DNA of 64,000 bases from positions 496,001 through 560,000 of the forward strand of contig NZ_CP101458.1 in assembly GCF_024362525.1 (NCBI RefSeq), in the 5' to 3' direction. The notes under the pieces were generated by a model that was given only the letters and a program-made list of their open reading frames with translations, did not search any database and was not told the origin of the DNA. The position numbers and the translations under genes are program-made. The number at the start of each line of letters is the position of its first letter. Position 1 is the stretch's first letter. Shown here in pieces: positions 1-8,399 of this stretch. The stretch comes from Natrononativus amylolyticus. Its GTDB lineage: Archaea; Halobacteriota; Halobacteria; Halobacteriales; Natrialbaceae.

Positions 1-1
1 C

Positions 2-91
2 ACCGCGGTCGGTCTGGCACTCGTCACGTACGTCGCCGCCCGAGCGATCGAAGGCGACCCCCGGACCCGGGGCGACTCGAGCCGACGTTAG
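2..91 (+). CDS. C-terminal end of an unidentified membrane protein (partial)
   Basis: Only the last 29 codons are inside the window, ending in TAG at 89-91. The visible part begins with a hydrophobic stretch (TAVGLALVTYVAARAI) that reads as the end of a membrane helix, followed by a short charged tail (EGDPRTRGDSSRR). The stop overlaps the stop of the convergent small gene at 88-222 by a few bases. The family cannot be named from so little sequence. Confidence 0.5.
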   Translation, partial: TAVGLALVTYVAARAIEGDPRTRGDSSRR

Positions 92-222
92 GGGCCACCC
101 AGCACGAGGACGAAACCAGTGAGCGCCATCAGGACGACGATCCCAGCCAGTACGAGTCCGAACAGCTCCTTCTCGGAGAGCCGACGGTCGTCCGCCGGTT
201 CGTCGGGGCCACTCGAGGACAC
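88..222 (-). CDS. Small single-helix membrane protein (44 aa)
   Basis: The chosen GTG start at 222 gives 44 residues: an acidic N-terminus (about 1-20, PDEPADDRRLSEKE) and one hydrophobic helix (about 21-40) ending in LGGP. The start is supported by an AT-rich TATA-like element near 254-258, about 30 bp upstream, as expected for a leaderless haloarchaeal message. A longer frame extends upstream but its added residues are Arg-rich and look non-coding. Short tail-anchored proteins of this shape are common in haloarchaea. I do not recognise a function. Confidence 0.55.
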   Translation of the reverse strand: MSSSGPDEPADDRRLSEKELFGLVLAGIVVLMALTGFVLVLGGP

Positions 223-317
223 GGAAACTCTCGGAGTGCTACACCGCCGCCGGATAAATGCCTTCGCCACCCGACGCAGCGAACTCGCCGGGAACGCACA
301 CCAGCCGAGGTGTCGGC

Positions 318-470
318 TCAGTTGGCGAGGGGAACCGTCCGCGCCCGCCCGCCGTCGTCGAACTCGTCGTCGGGATACCGCGTCTCGCAGTTCAGACACT
401 GATACCCGCCGTCGATGTGTCCGTACAGACGCCCGCCGCAGTCAGCACACTGTCCGTGTGGATAGTACAT
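318..470 (-). CDS. Small zinc-ribbon protein (50 aa)
   Basis: Starting at ATG 470, the protein has two CxxC knuckles (C8-x2-C11 and C25-x2-C28) separated by a Gly-rich loop, a classic zinc ribbon. It ends in an acidic tail (YPDDEFDDGG). An AT-rich element at about 493-500 sits 25-30 bp upstream of this ATG and supports the start; the in-frame upstream extension looks non-coding. Probable small nucleic-acid- or protein-binding factor; partner unknown. Confidence 0.7.
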   Translation of the reverse strand: MYYPHGQCADCGGRLYGHIDGGYQCLNCETRYPDDEFDDGGRARTVPLAN

Positions 471-585
471 CTGAATGTGGAAAACGGCCCCGTTCGAATA
501 AGCCCTCCGCCACAACGGTACACGCATTAAGAACGTTCTGTAGATCGACCGACGGAGTTACCCCACGACCGCCCGAAGACTCGGT

Positions 586-1068
586 ATGGACGACCACACC
601 CGCGACCCTACCGTCGGCGCCCCCGACGGGGACCCGACGGGGTGGCTCGAGTCGGCGGGTCGCTGGGAGCACGGCACCTTACGCCGGGCGACGATCCACG
701 GCGTTCGGCTGTTCAACAGCGGCGCGTACCACGAGAGCCACGACTGCTTCGAGGACGAGTGGTACAACTACGGGCGGGGAACCTGCGAGAGCATGTTCCT
801 CCACGGGATGGTCCAGGTCGCAGCGGGCGCCTACAAGCGTATCGACTTCGAGAACGACGACGGAATGCGTTCGCTGTTTCGCACTGCTCTCCAGTACTTC
901 CACGGCGTGCCGCGGGACTTCTACGGCGTCGACGTCCTCGAGGTGCGAACGACGCTCACGAACGCCCTCGAGGAGCCCGAACGCATCGACGGCTGGCAGA
1001 TTCCCCTCGACGGACGGGTTCCGGCGGCTCGAGACGTCGATTTCGCGTACGCCGCCGGCCTCGAGTAA
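586..1068 (+). CDS. DUF309 family protein
   Basis: 160 residues. The region at residues 42-59 ([18 protein letters not shown]) matches the DUF309 signature in which a helix carries His/Glu residues (E-H-x2-E-x2-W type) that may bind a metal. A second conserved helix follows ([15 protein letters not shown]). DUF309 proteins are all-helical with no settled function. It stands alone between the zinc ribbon and the AstE-like hydrolase on the same strand. Confidence 0.85.
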   Translation: MDDHTRDPTVGAPDGDPTGWLESAGRWEHGTLRRATIHGVRLFNSGAYHESHDCFEDEWYNYGRGTCESMFLHGMVQVAAGAYKRIDFENDDGMRSLFRTALQYFHGVPRDFYGVDVLEVRTTLTNALEEPERIDGWQIPLDGRVPAARDVDFAYAAGLE

Positions 1069-1147
1069 CGGGCAAACGTCTTCGATCACGAACAGCTCTC
1101 GCGAGAGATCGAACGGCCTTTGAGGACGACGCGCCTAGTGTGAGCAA

Positions 1148-1945
1148 ATGAAAGTTGCCCAGCTCGGGTCGGGGACGCCCGAAATCGCGGTCGTCGCCGG
1201 CGTTCACGGCGACGAACCCTGCGGCGTTCGCGCCGTCGAGCGACTGCTCGACGAACGGCCGCCCGTCGAACGGCCGGTCAAACTCGTCGTCGCCAACGAG
1301 GCGGCCCTCGAGCGACAGGTCCGGTTCCTCGACGAGGATCTGAACCGCGCGTTCCCCGGCTCGCCGGAGGCGGACACCCACGAGGGACGTCTGGCCCACG
1401 AACTCGCCGCGGAGCTACGGAACTGTCTCTCCTTCTCGATGCACTCCACCCAGAGCCACGCGGAGCCGTTCGCCATCGTCAACGGCCTGTCGGAGACGGC
1501 AACGGAGCTGTGTCCGCAGCTACCGGTCAACGCGATCGTCGAAACCGGCCCGTTCGCGGAGGGGCGGCTGTTCACGCAGATCGAGACGATCGAGGTCGAG
1601 TGCGGCCTCCAGGGCTCGGATACGGCCGCCGAGAACGCGGATCGACTGACGCGGGCATTTCTGACCGCCGTCGGTGTGCTCCCCGGCGACACCGTCTCTC
1701 GAGACCTTCCGGTGTTCCGGCTCACCGACAGCATCCGAAAGCAGCGGGCCGACGAGTACGAGGTGTTCGTCGAGAACTTCCAGCGCGTCGAGGCCGGCGA
1801 CGCGTTCGCGGCCACCGACGGCGAACCCCAGGTCGCCGCGGAGCCGTTCTACCCCGTTCTCATGTCGCCGTACGGCTACAGCGACGTCTTCGGCTACACC
1901 GCGGAGAAACTCGAGGTGCTCACCTCGGGAACGATCGCCGACTAG
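1148..1945 (+). CDS. Succinylglutamate desuccinylase/aspartoacylase family zinc hydrolase
   Basis: 265 residues. The N-terminus has the zinc-site motif H20-x2-E23 (VAGVHGDEPCG), followed by the substrate-arginine motif DLNRAFPGS (about residues 62-70). A later SMHST motif (about 98-102) fits the third zinc ligand. These mark the M14-like AstE/AspA family, which removes acyl groups from N-acyl amino acids. The exact substrate is not evident. No arginine-succinyltransferase pathway genes lie nearby, so a generic deacylase is the safer call. Confidence 0.85.
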   Translation: MKVAQLGSGTPEIAVVAGVHGDEPCGVRAVERLLDERPPVERPVKLVVANEAALERQVRFLDEDLNRAFPGSPEADTHEGRLAHELAAELRNCLSFSMHSTQSHAEPFAIVNGLSETATELCPQLPVNAIVETGPFAEGRLFTQIETIEVECGLQGSDTAAENADRLTRAFLTAVGVLPGDTVSRDLPVFRLTDSIRKQRADEYEVFVENFQRVEAGDAFAATDGEPQVAAEPFYPVLMSPYGYSDVFGYTAEKLEVLTSGTIAD

Positions 1946-2018
1946 CCGCCGCTCCGGGATACGGGCACCGTTCACCGCGTCGCAGGATTCATACGCGGTC
2001 GCTGCCTTTGCTGGAGCA

Positions 2019-2510
2019 ATGATTCCACCGGAGCTAATCGTTGCAGTCCTCTCGGAGCCGTTTCCCAACGGGATCAGTCACTACGCGATCGGGGGCCTGC
2101 TCGTCGGCCTCGGCGTCGTCGTCATCTACCTCGGGACCGGCGTCGCCGCGGGCGCGAGCACGTTCCTCGAGTCGACGCTCTCGTACGGCTCGAAGCTCCC
2201 GCGGTTCCAGCGCTACGCCCCCTCCCGTGACTGGCGGGTCGTCTTCACGCTCGGGATCGTCGCGGGCGCCGCGGTCTACGCGATCGCCCTCGGCGAGGGC
2301 GTCTGGACGACCGACGTCCAGTGGTGGCGGCTGCTCCTCGGCGGCGTCCTCATCGGTGTCGGGACGCGTCTCGGGAAGGGCTGTACCTCGGGTCACGGCG
2401 TCTGCGGGGTCGGCTCGGCCTCGAGCGCGTCGTTCGTCGGCGTCATCACGTTCCTGCTGATCGCGATCGGAACCGCCCACCTCGTCCAGGCCGCGGGGGT
2501 GATGCCGTGA
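2019..2510 (+). CDS. YeeE/YedE family transporter, N-terminal half protein
   Basis: 163 residues from ATG 2019, with four or five hydrophobic segments. The motif GKGCTSGHGVCGVG (near residues 125-138) is the conserved cysteine-bearing loop of the Sulf_transp (DUF395, YeeE/YedE) family, members of which import thiosulfate. The next gene encodes the other half and overlaps by 4 bases (GTGA), so the two are translated together and probably assemble as one transporter in the membrane. Bacterial homologues are often a single longer chain. Confidence 0.85.
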   Translation: MIPPELIVAVLSEPFPNGISHYAIGGLLVGLGVVVIYLGTGVAAGASTFLESTLSYGSKLPRFQRYAPSRDWRVVFTLGIVAGAAVYAIALGEGVWTTDVQWWRLLLGGVLIGVGTRLGKGCTSGHGVCGVGSASSASFVGVITFLLIAIGTAHLVQAAGVMP

Positions 2511-2977
2511 GCGCAGACCACGAGCAACACCCGCTGTTCCTGCCGCTCGTCTTCGCCGGGGGGCTGATCTTCGGCTTCGGACTCGCGCTGAGCGAGATGG
2601 CAAAGCCGGAGGTCGTCCTCTCGTTCCTGCAGTTCGAGGACTTCGGGCTCCTGTTCGTGATGTTCGGCGCCGCCGCCGTCACCGGGCTCGTCTTCTTCAC
2701 CGCACCCCGGCTGCTGGGGCGGGCGCCGATGACCGGCGCAGTCTACCGCCGCCGGCTCAAGACCCTCGACAGGAACGTCGTCCTCGGGGGCGGGGTCTTC
2801 GGCGTCGGCTGGGGGCTGTCAGGGATCTGCCCCGGCGCGGCCTACGCCAGCCTCGGCATCGGCAACTACGCGATCCTCTGGGGGATCGCCGGGATGTTCG
2901 TCGGCGCGTACGTCCAGGGCTACTGGCGCTCCGCGGGAGCGGAGGCGGGCGCCTCGAGTCCGACCGGCGCCGACTGA
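2507..2977 (+). CDS. YeeE/YedE family transporter, C-terminal half protein
   Basis: 156 residues from GTG 2507, overlapping the stop of the preceding half-transporter. It contains the second conserved motif GLSGICPGAAYASLG (about residues 106-120) and several hydrophobic helices. The cysteine in GICPG is expected to take part in relaying thiosulfate or another sulfur compound through the pore, by analogy with YeeE. Together with the upstream gene this is a two-subunit sulfur transporter; the substrate is inferred. Confidence 0.85.
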   Translation: MSADHEQHPLFLPLVFAGGLIFGFGLALSEMAKPEVVLSFLQFEDFGLLFVMFGAAAVTGLVFFTAPRLLGRAPMTGAVYRRRLKTLDRNVVLGGGVFGVGWGLSGICPGAAYASLGIGNYAILWGIAGMFVGAYVQGYWRSAGAEAGASSPTGAD

Positions 2978-3020
2978 TCACACGCGTAACGACTATCGGT
3001 TTCGCCGCCCGTTCTGGGGT

Positions 3021-3617
3021 ATGCGCGCGATCGTCTTCGACCTCGACGGCACCCTCGTCCAGTTCGACCGACCGTACGACCGCCTGCTGGCCGACGCCGT
3101 CGAGTCGGCCGGGGGCGAGCCGACGGCGGAGCGACTCGAGGCGTACACCGACGCGTTCTACTCGCACTTCGGCGCCTGCGAGCCGGACCCCGTCCGATCC
3201 GCGTTCGCGGACGCCGTCCCCGGCGCGGACGCCGCCGCCCTCGCTGACGCCCTCCACCGGGCCGAACTCGCGGCCAGCCGACCCGCACCGAACGCGGCGG
3301 CCGACCTCGAGCGCCTCGCGGCCGACCACCGGATCGGCGTCCTGACCAACGGCGTGTCGTCGTGGCAGCGGGCGAAACTCGAGGCCGTCGGGCTCGAGCG
3401 GTACGCCGACGCCTTCGTCGCCTCCTACGACGCCGGCGCGCACAAACCGGCCCCCGAGCCGTTCGACCTGCTCGAGCGCCGACTGCCCGCCGCCGAGTAC
3501 GCGATGGTCGGCGACAGCGACGCCGACGTCGAGGGCGCGGTCGCCGCAGGCTGGCGCGCACACCGGTACGACGGCGGTGAGTTCGACGCACTTCCTGACG
3601 CGCTCGAGTGGCCGTGA
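3021..3617 (+). CDS. HAD superfamily hydrolase
   Basis: 198 residues. HAD motif I is DLDGT at residues 7-11 (Asp7 nucleophile, Asp9 acid/base). Motif II is LTNG (about 109-112), a lysine precedes PAPEPF (motif III), and motif IV is GDSDADVEGA (about 163-172). A helical cap lies between motifs I and II, as in phosphoglycolate-phosphatase-like subfamily I enzymes. It probably dephosphorylates a small metabolite; the substrate is not readable from sequence. Confidence 0.88.
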   Translation: MRAIVFDLDGTLVQFDRPYDRLLADAVESAGGEPTAERLEAYTDAFYSHFGACEPDPVRSAFADAVPGADAAALADALHRAELAASRPAPNAAADLERLAADHRIGVLTNGVSSWQRAKLEAVGLERYADAFVASYDAGAHKPAPEPFDLLERRLPAAEYAMVGDSDADVEGAVAAGWRAHRYDGGEFDALPDALEWP

Positions 3618-3669
3618 GCGCCCGTCTCGAGGTCAACTGTTATGGCGACCGCCTCCGATAGCTCGAGTC

Positions 3670-3867
3670 ATGGTGCGACTCGAGCCACCCTGTCTGCGAT
3701 CGAAACACGCCTCCCGCGGGGCGGCCCGCGGCGCGAAACTCGGCGGTAAAGTCGGCGGCCTCGGCGGTCCCGCGACGGGTGCGGTGGGAGCGGGCGTCGG
3801 CGCGGCGACCGGCTACCTCGCGGGAACCGCCCGCGACCGGGTCGAGACGGTGTTCAAACCCTGGTGA
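3670..3867 (+). CDS. Small glycine-rich protein (65 aa)
   Basis: The ATG at 3670 gives 65 residues with a glycine-zipper-like centre (GGKVGGLGGPATGAVGAGVG) flanked by basic ends, finishing VETVFKPW. Glycine-zipper segments often insert into or associate with membranes. It lies 52 bases after the HAD gene on the same strand. No family is recognised. Confidence 0.6.
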   Translation: MVRLEPPCLRSKHASRGAARGAKLGGKVGGLGGPATGAVGAGVGAATGYLAGTARDRVETVFKPW

Positions 3868-3939
3868 CCGCTCGCCTCCGCGTGGGGCTGTTAGCGGCGT
3901 TCACAAAGTGATAAATCCCTCCTCCGGCACCGTCCACGT

Positions 3940-4920
3940 ATGGACGCCTACGAGCTGATCACGCGAAACGCCGACGAGGTGGTGACCGACGAGGAAGTGC
4001 GCGAACTCGCCGCCGACCCCGACGGCAAACGCGCCTACGTCGGCTACGAGCCCTCCGGGGTGCTTCATCTGGGCCACCTGCTGACCGCGAACAAACTCAT
4101 CGACCTCCAGGACGCGGGGATGGAGGTCGTCGTCCTGCTGGCGGACGTCCACGCCTACCTCAACGGGAAGGGTACATTCGAGGAGATCCGAGAGACCGCA
4201 GAACGGATGCGCGCGCAGTTTCTCGCCTACGGCCTCGAGGAGGACAAAACGGAGTTCGTCTACGGCTCGACCTACCAGCTCGAGGAGGAGTACGTCCTCG
4301 ATCTGCACGCCCTCGAACTCGAGACCACCCTGAAGCGCGCCCAGCGCGCGATGGCCGAGATCCAGGGCGGCGAGACCGCGAAGGTGAGCCACGTCGTCTA
4401 CCCGCTGATGCAGGCCCTCGACATCGAGTATCTCGACCTCGATCTGGCCGTCGGCGGGATGGACCAGCGCAAGGTCCACATGCTCGCCCGCGAGGAGCTT
4501 CCCAGCATCGGCTACGAGAGCCGGCCGTGTCTGCACACCCCCATCGTCGCCGATCTGACGACCGGCGAGGGGAAGATGTCCTCGAGTGCGGGCGTCACCA
4601 TCTCGATGGAAGACTCGACCCAAGAGCTCGAGGAAAAGGTCAACTCGGCCTTCTGCCCGCCGACCCGGAACCCGGAGGGCGACCTCGAGAACCCCGTGCT
4701 CGAGCTGTTCGAGTACCACGTCTTCCCCCGCTTCGAGTCGATCACGGTCGAGCGCCCCGAGAAGTACGGCGGGGACCTCACCTACGAGTCCTACGAGACG
4801 CTGGCGGCGGACCTCGAGTCCGGCGAACTCCACCCCGCCGACGCGAAGGGGACGCTCGCGAGCTACCTCGACGAACTGATCGCCCCCGGCCGGGAGAAGC
4901 TGCGCGAACTTCGGGGCTGA
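3940..4920 (+). CDS. tyrS: Tyrosyl-tRNA synthetase
   Basis: 326 residues, the compact archaeal/eukaryal form without the bacterial S4 domain. The class I signatures are present: HLGH (about residues 43-46) and KMSSS (about 212-216). The tyrosine pocket is seen in VGYEPSG and in GGMDQRKVHMLARE. A TATA-like GATAAATC at 3909-3916 sits 25-30 bp upstream of ATG 3940, so the message is likely leaderless. It charges tRNA-Tyr in the cytoplasm. Confidence 0.96.
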   Translation: MDAYELITRNADEVVTDEEVRELAADPDGKRAYVGYEPSGVLHLGHLLTANKLIDLQDAGMEVVVLLADVHAYLNGKGTFEEIRETAERMRAQFLAYGLEEDKTEFVYGSTYQLEEEYVLDLHALELETTLKRAQRAMAEIQGGETAKVSHVVYPLMQALDIEYLDLDLAVGGMDQRKVHMLAREELPSIGYESRPCLHTPIVADLTTGEGKMSSSAGVTISMEDSTQELEEKVNSAFCPPTRNPEGDLENPVLELFEYHVFPRFESITVERPEKYGGDLTYESYETLAADLESGELHPADAKGTLASYLDELIAPGREKLRELRG

Positions 4921-4984
4921 CCGGCGACCCGCCGCGGCGTCGCCCGTCGCGGGCGTTATCAGTCCCCCGACCGAATCCACTCGC

Positions 4985-5548
4985 ATGAACCCGACGACAG
5001 CGGGGGTCTTTCGCGTGTATCCGGGTCGCCAGGAGGGAGAGTGGCTGTTTCTCGACGTCGATTCCGCGGACCCGACGTACGTGCCCGAGGCGCTGGCGTC
5101 CGACCTCGAGAGCGGAAACCGCGTCGAGGCGACCCTCGAGTGGGACGACGGCGCGCCGACGGGCCTCGAGTACGCGGTGGTCGAGGCCACCCGCTTTCGC
5201 TTCCGTCGCACCGACGAGCCGGTGTTCCAGGCCGCCCAGGGCTGCTTCGAGGAGGCCAGGCGAGCCGGCGAGGCGATGAACGCCCGCGTCACCTACAGCA
5301 CCGACAGCGATCCCAACGGCGTCGTCTACACCTTCGCCGACCAGGCCGGCCAGCGCGACCTCTTCGCGGAGTTTCGCGACGGCGGCAAGCCGCTCGAGCC
5401 GCTGCTCGCCCGCGCGGCCGACTCCGAGGCGGCCGAGCCGCCGTTCTCGGTGTGGGTGCTCGACCCCCAGGAGCCGTTCGTGCTCGTCTACATCGTACTC
5501 GACCCCGAGGGGGTGCTCGAGGAGACGATGGCTGACACCTACGAGTGA
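4985..5548 (+). CDS. Conserved haloarchaeal protein (DUF6663-like)
   Basis: 187 residues, acidic, with a beta-rich N-terminal half (GVFRVYPGRQEGEWLFLDV) and a helical middle (FQAAQGCFEEARRAGEAMN), ending VYIVLDPEGVLEETMADTYE. From memory it resembles a haloarchaeal family labelled DUF6663, but I cannot verify this. No catalytic motif stands out. It follows tyrS on the same strand after a 64-base gap with its own start, so it may be separately transcribed. Confidence 0.75.
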   Translation: MNPTTAGVFRVYPGRQEGEWLFLDVDSADPTYVPEALASDLESGNRVEATLEWDDGAPTGLEYAVVEATRFRFRRTDEPVFQAAQGCFEEARRAGEAMNARVTYSTDSDPNGVVYTFADQAGQRDLFAEFRDGGKPLEPLLARAADSEAAEPPFSVWVLDPQEPFVLVYIVLDPEGVLEETMADTYE

Positions 5549-5767
5549 TCGTTTCGGCCACCCCTCCGAACACACGCCGAAGTTCGTGGTCTGTACGGCC
5601 TGGCTACCGGTCGCAGCAGTCCCCCCGCTTCGGTGCCGTCGAGGTTCGGCGGACGGTACGAATATCCACAAAAGGTGGTGGATCGGCGGAGGTGTCTGGG
5701 AAAATTCTTGTGGCTCTCTTGTATCGGATGGAAAAATTCATTTGATCCCCTGACTTTGAGCGACGGT

Positions 5768-5947
5768 GTGAACGACTCGCCCGGTGGAAAATCGGTTGCC
5801 TGCCCCGCGTGCGGTACGGAGGCCCTCGCGATCGTTCCACGGGGCAGTACGATCGTCGAACGAGAGGAGAACGCCGACGGGAAAGTTCGAGTCGGTTGCC
5901 GATCCTGCGACAACCAGTTCGTCGCTCACTACCGAACTAACCGGTAA
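5768..5947 (+). CDS. Small zinc-binding protein (59 aa)
   Basis: From GTG 5768: an N-terminal C-P-A-C knuckle (C12, C15) and a C-terminal C-R-S-C knuckle (C44, C47) around a beta hairpin, ending FVAHYRTNR. This is a zinc-ribbon layout. The upstream region is unusually AT-rich for the window (5645-5765) and supplies TATA-like elements. The longer in-frame extension upstream lacks haloarchaeal composition and was not used. Function unknown. Confidence 0.65.
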   Translation: MNDSPGGKSVACPACGTEALAIVPRGSTIVEREENADGKVRVGCRSCDNQFVAHYRTNR

Positions 5948-6099
5948 CGAAGCGGTAGCGGCCGAGCCGTCCGGTAAATCTCGAGAACGTGAGTACGGAG
6001 TGTGAGAGGCGCCACTGAAATCGTGACACACCCGTTCGCGAATTCGTGCCCAGTGTACGTCGCGCCGGGAATCCGCGTGTGAGCGGTGTGTGGCTAGTG

Positions 6100-6582
6100 T
6101 CAGTCGCCCTCGTCGACCAGTTCCAGGACCTCCACGTAGTCGAGGGGGGTCGTGTGCTCGGCTCGGATGAGGTTCTCGTCGTTGATCTCGAGTGCGAGCT
6201 CGTCGAGCCGTTCGGCGATGGCGGTGATGTCCTCGTCCTCGGCGCCGACGGCCTTCAAGTGGAGATTCTCGTGGCCCGTCATCAGTTCGGTCACTTCGAC
6301 GACCTGCGGCAGCGCCATCGCCTCCTTCGCCACGGCGGAGCGCTCGCTGATGCGAGCCGTACAGCTGAAGTGGAAGTAGAGACGGAGACCCGCCCTCTCG
6401 TAGTCGGTGGTTGTCGTGTAGCCGGTGATGACGTTCGCCTCCTCCAGTCGGCGCATTCGATTGTGGATGGTGTTGTCGGAGACGCCGATCTCGTCGGCCA
6501 GTTCGATAGCCGTGTACCGAGCGTTTTCCTGAAGCAGAGTGAGTAATTGCCGGTCTACCTCGTCGAGTTGGTACGCCGTCAC
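6100..6582 (-). CDS. Lrp/AsnC family transcriptional regulator
   Basis: 160 residues from GTG 6582. The N-terminal winged HTH (LDEVDRQLLTLLQENAR, then ELADEIGVSDNTIHNRMRRL) is followed by a ligand-sensing RAM-type domain (about 65-150). Lrp/AsnC proteins form dimers to octamers and sense amino acids or other small effectors. A TATA-like TTAA element at 6663-6667 lies too far for this exact start, so a start slightly upstream is possible. The gene is divergent from birA (286 bases apart). Confidence 0.85.
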   Translation of the reverse strand: MTAYQLDEVDRQLLTLLQENARYTAIELADEIGVSDNTIHNRMRRLEEANVITGYTTTTDYERAGLRLYFHFSCTARISERSAVAKEAMALPQVVEVTELMTGHENLHLKAVGAEDEDITAIAERLDELALEINDENLIRAEHTTPLDYVEVLELVDEGD

Positions 6583-6868
6583 GGGTGGAGGTGATACTAC
6601 CGACCCCCTTGATTCTGTCGATAACCCACGTCCTGCAGCCCAATCCTTCGAAATGCCACACATTTAACGACAGTTTTGGAACTATCGAACCATCGGCGGA
6701 TCTGTTTGAGCAGTGGTGTGGGAGTGGTGTGGAAGATCGACGAGGGGTCTTCGACGGTACGGAGTCGATCAACGGGAGCGACAGTCGGGCAGTTCGGCTC
6801 GAGTCGACGCCTGCGATCGGCGCGCGAATGCCGGCCGATTGAAGTACGAGCGCCGCCCTCTCGAGAGC

Positions 6869-7816
6869 ATGAACGAGACGCGCCGGGCCGTCCTCGAGGC
6901 CCTGGCCGACGGCCCCGCGACCGGCCCCGAACTCGCCGAGAAACTCGGGGTCTCGAGGGCCGCCGTCTGGAAGCAGATCGAGGCGCTGCGCGAGGGCGGC
7001 TTCGAGATCCGCGGCGGCGCCGACGGCTACGAACTCGGCGAGATCACCGCCTACGGCGGGGACGCGATCGAGTTCGGCCTCGAGGCGCCGTTCTCGATCG
7101 AGTACCACGAGTCGATCGCGAGCACGAACGACCGGGCACGGGAACTCGCCGCCGCCGGCGAAGTCGACCGCGTCGTCGTCGCCGACGAGCAGGTCGGCGG
7201 CCGGGGGCGCCTCGATCGGGCCTGGCGGTCCCCGCCGGGGGGCGTCTGGCTGAGCGTCCTCTCCCGGCCGTCGATCCCGCCCGCGGACGCCCCCCTGTAC
7301 ACGCTTGCGGCCGCAGTCGCGACGGCGCGGGCGGCCAGGGAGGCCGGCGTCGACGCCGGCATCAAGTGGCCGAACGACGTGATCGTCCCGCTCGAGGGGA
7401 GCGACGGCGCGTACCGAAAACTCGCCGGGATTCTCACGGAGATGGAAGGCGAGACGGGCCGCGTGGCGTGGCTCGTCGTCGGGATCGGCGTCAACGCCAA
7501 CGTCGACGCCGGAACGCTCCCGGCGGGGTCGACGAGTGTCCGGGCGGAAGCCGGCGACGTCGACCGGCGGCTGTTCGTCCAGCGGCTCCTCGAGACGTTC
7601 GCCGAGCTCCGGGCCGACCTCGAGGCGGTCGCGCCGGCGTGGCGCGAGCTGGCGGTGACTGTCGGTCAGCGAGTTCGCGTCGACGTCGGCGGCGAGCGGG
7701 TCGTCGGCGACGCCGTCGGGATCACCGACTCGGGCGCGCTGGTCGTCGAGACGGCGGACGGACGGGAGCGTATCGCCGCGGGCGACTGCGAGCACCTGCG
7801 CCCCGCTCGAGGGTAG
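6869..7816 (+). CDS. birA: Biotin--[acetyl-CoA-carboxylase] ligase with repressor-type HTH
   Basis: 315 residues. The N-terminal winged helix (about 1-60; GPELAEKLGVSRAAVWKQIEAL) precedes the biotin ligase domain. The adenylate motif GGRGRLDRAWRSPPGG lies at about 110-125, IKWPNDV at about 166-172, and KLAGIL provides the catalytic lysine region. A C-terminal SH3-like domain follows. The enzyme makes biotinyl-AMP and modifies biotin carriers. The HTH suggests it also regulates transcription, as in E. coli BirA; that role is inferred. Confidence 0.93.
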   Translation: MNETRRAVLEALADGPATGPELAEKLGVSRAAVWKQIEALREGGFEIRGGADGYELGEITAYGGDAIEFGLEAPFSIEYHESIASTNDRARELAAAGEVDRVVVADEQVGGRGRLDRAWRSPPGGVWLSVLSRPSIPPADAPLYTLAAAVATARAAREAGVDAGIKWPNDVIVPLEGSDGAYRKLAGILTEMEGETGRVAWLVVGIGVNANVDAGTLPAGSTSVRAEAGDVDRRLFVQRLLETFAELRADLEAVAPAWRELAVTVGQRVRVDVGGERVVGDAVGITDSGALVVETADGRERIAAGDCEHLRPARG

Positions 7817-7858
7817 CTCGGCTCCGCCCGCGCCGTTACTCGGGTGCCGTCGACGCCG

Positions 7859-8341
7859 TTACTCTACGGCCGCGCGCGCGTCCTGCGGGATCTCGTCGGG
7901 CTCGTCGTCGTCGTCGCCGACTTTGACGGTGAGAACGGGGACGGGCGAGCCGCGAACGACTCGTTCGGCGACGCTACCGAGCAGCAGTCGGTCGATCCCC
8001 CCGCGCCCGTGGGTTCCCATCACGACGAGGTCACAGCGGTCGGCCGACGCCTGCTCGATGATGGTGCGACTCGGCGACCCCTCGAGAACCGCCGTCTCGA
8101 CGACGACGTCGGGCGGGGCGATTTCCTCGACCCGCCTGACGGCCGCCTCCCCCTCCTCGCGGAGCGCGTCGCTGATTCCGTCCCAGGTGGTTTCCATCGG
8201 AAGCCCCCCGTAGCTCGCAGCGTTGACGACGTAGACCGCGCGGATCGTCGCGTCGTGGACGCGCGCCAGCTCGATCGCGGTTTCGACGGCGCGTTCGCCC
8301 TCCGCAGATCCGTCCGTCGGAACGAGGATGCAGTCGTACAT
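7859..8341 (-). CDS. UspA-type universal stress protein
   Basis: 160 residues beginning MYDCILVPTDGSAEG. The ATP-binding signature GTHGRGGIDRLLLGSVAERV (about 113-132) is intact, so this is the nucleotide-binding subclass. The start at 8341 is preferred over an ATG at 8359 because the TATA box (TTATTATAT, 8369-8377) would lie too close to the latter. The C-terminus is short and acidic. Cytoplasmic, probably dimeric; target unknown. Confidence 0.9.
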   Translation of the reverse strand: MYDCILVPTDGSAEGERAVETAIELARVHDATIRAVYVVNAASYGGLPMETTWDGISDALREEGEAAVRRVEEIAPPDVVVETAVLEGSPSRTIIEQASADRCDLVVMGTHGRGGIDRLLLGSVAERVVRGSPVPVLTVKVGDDDDEPDEIPQDARAAVE

Positions 8342-8399
8342 CGTGGTATGTGATGGCATACGACTCCCGGATATAATAACTCTGTCGTAGAACTGGTTG

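Noticed and set aside
119-1123. Long plus-strand frame over the first kilobase
   Set aside because: It overlaps the DUF309 gene in another frame and is Arg/Ser/Thr-rich with no domain; an artefact of very high GC.
5738-7795. 685-codon minus-strand frame
   Set aside because: It is antisense to birA and crosses the AsnC gene in the wrong frame; His/Asp/Arg-rich composition is typical of shadow frames.
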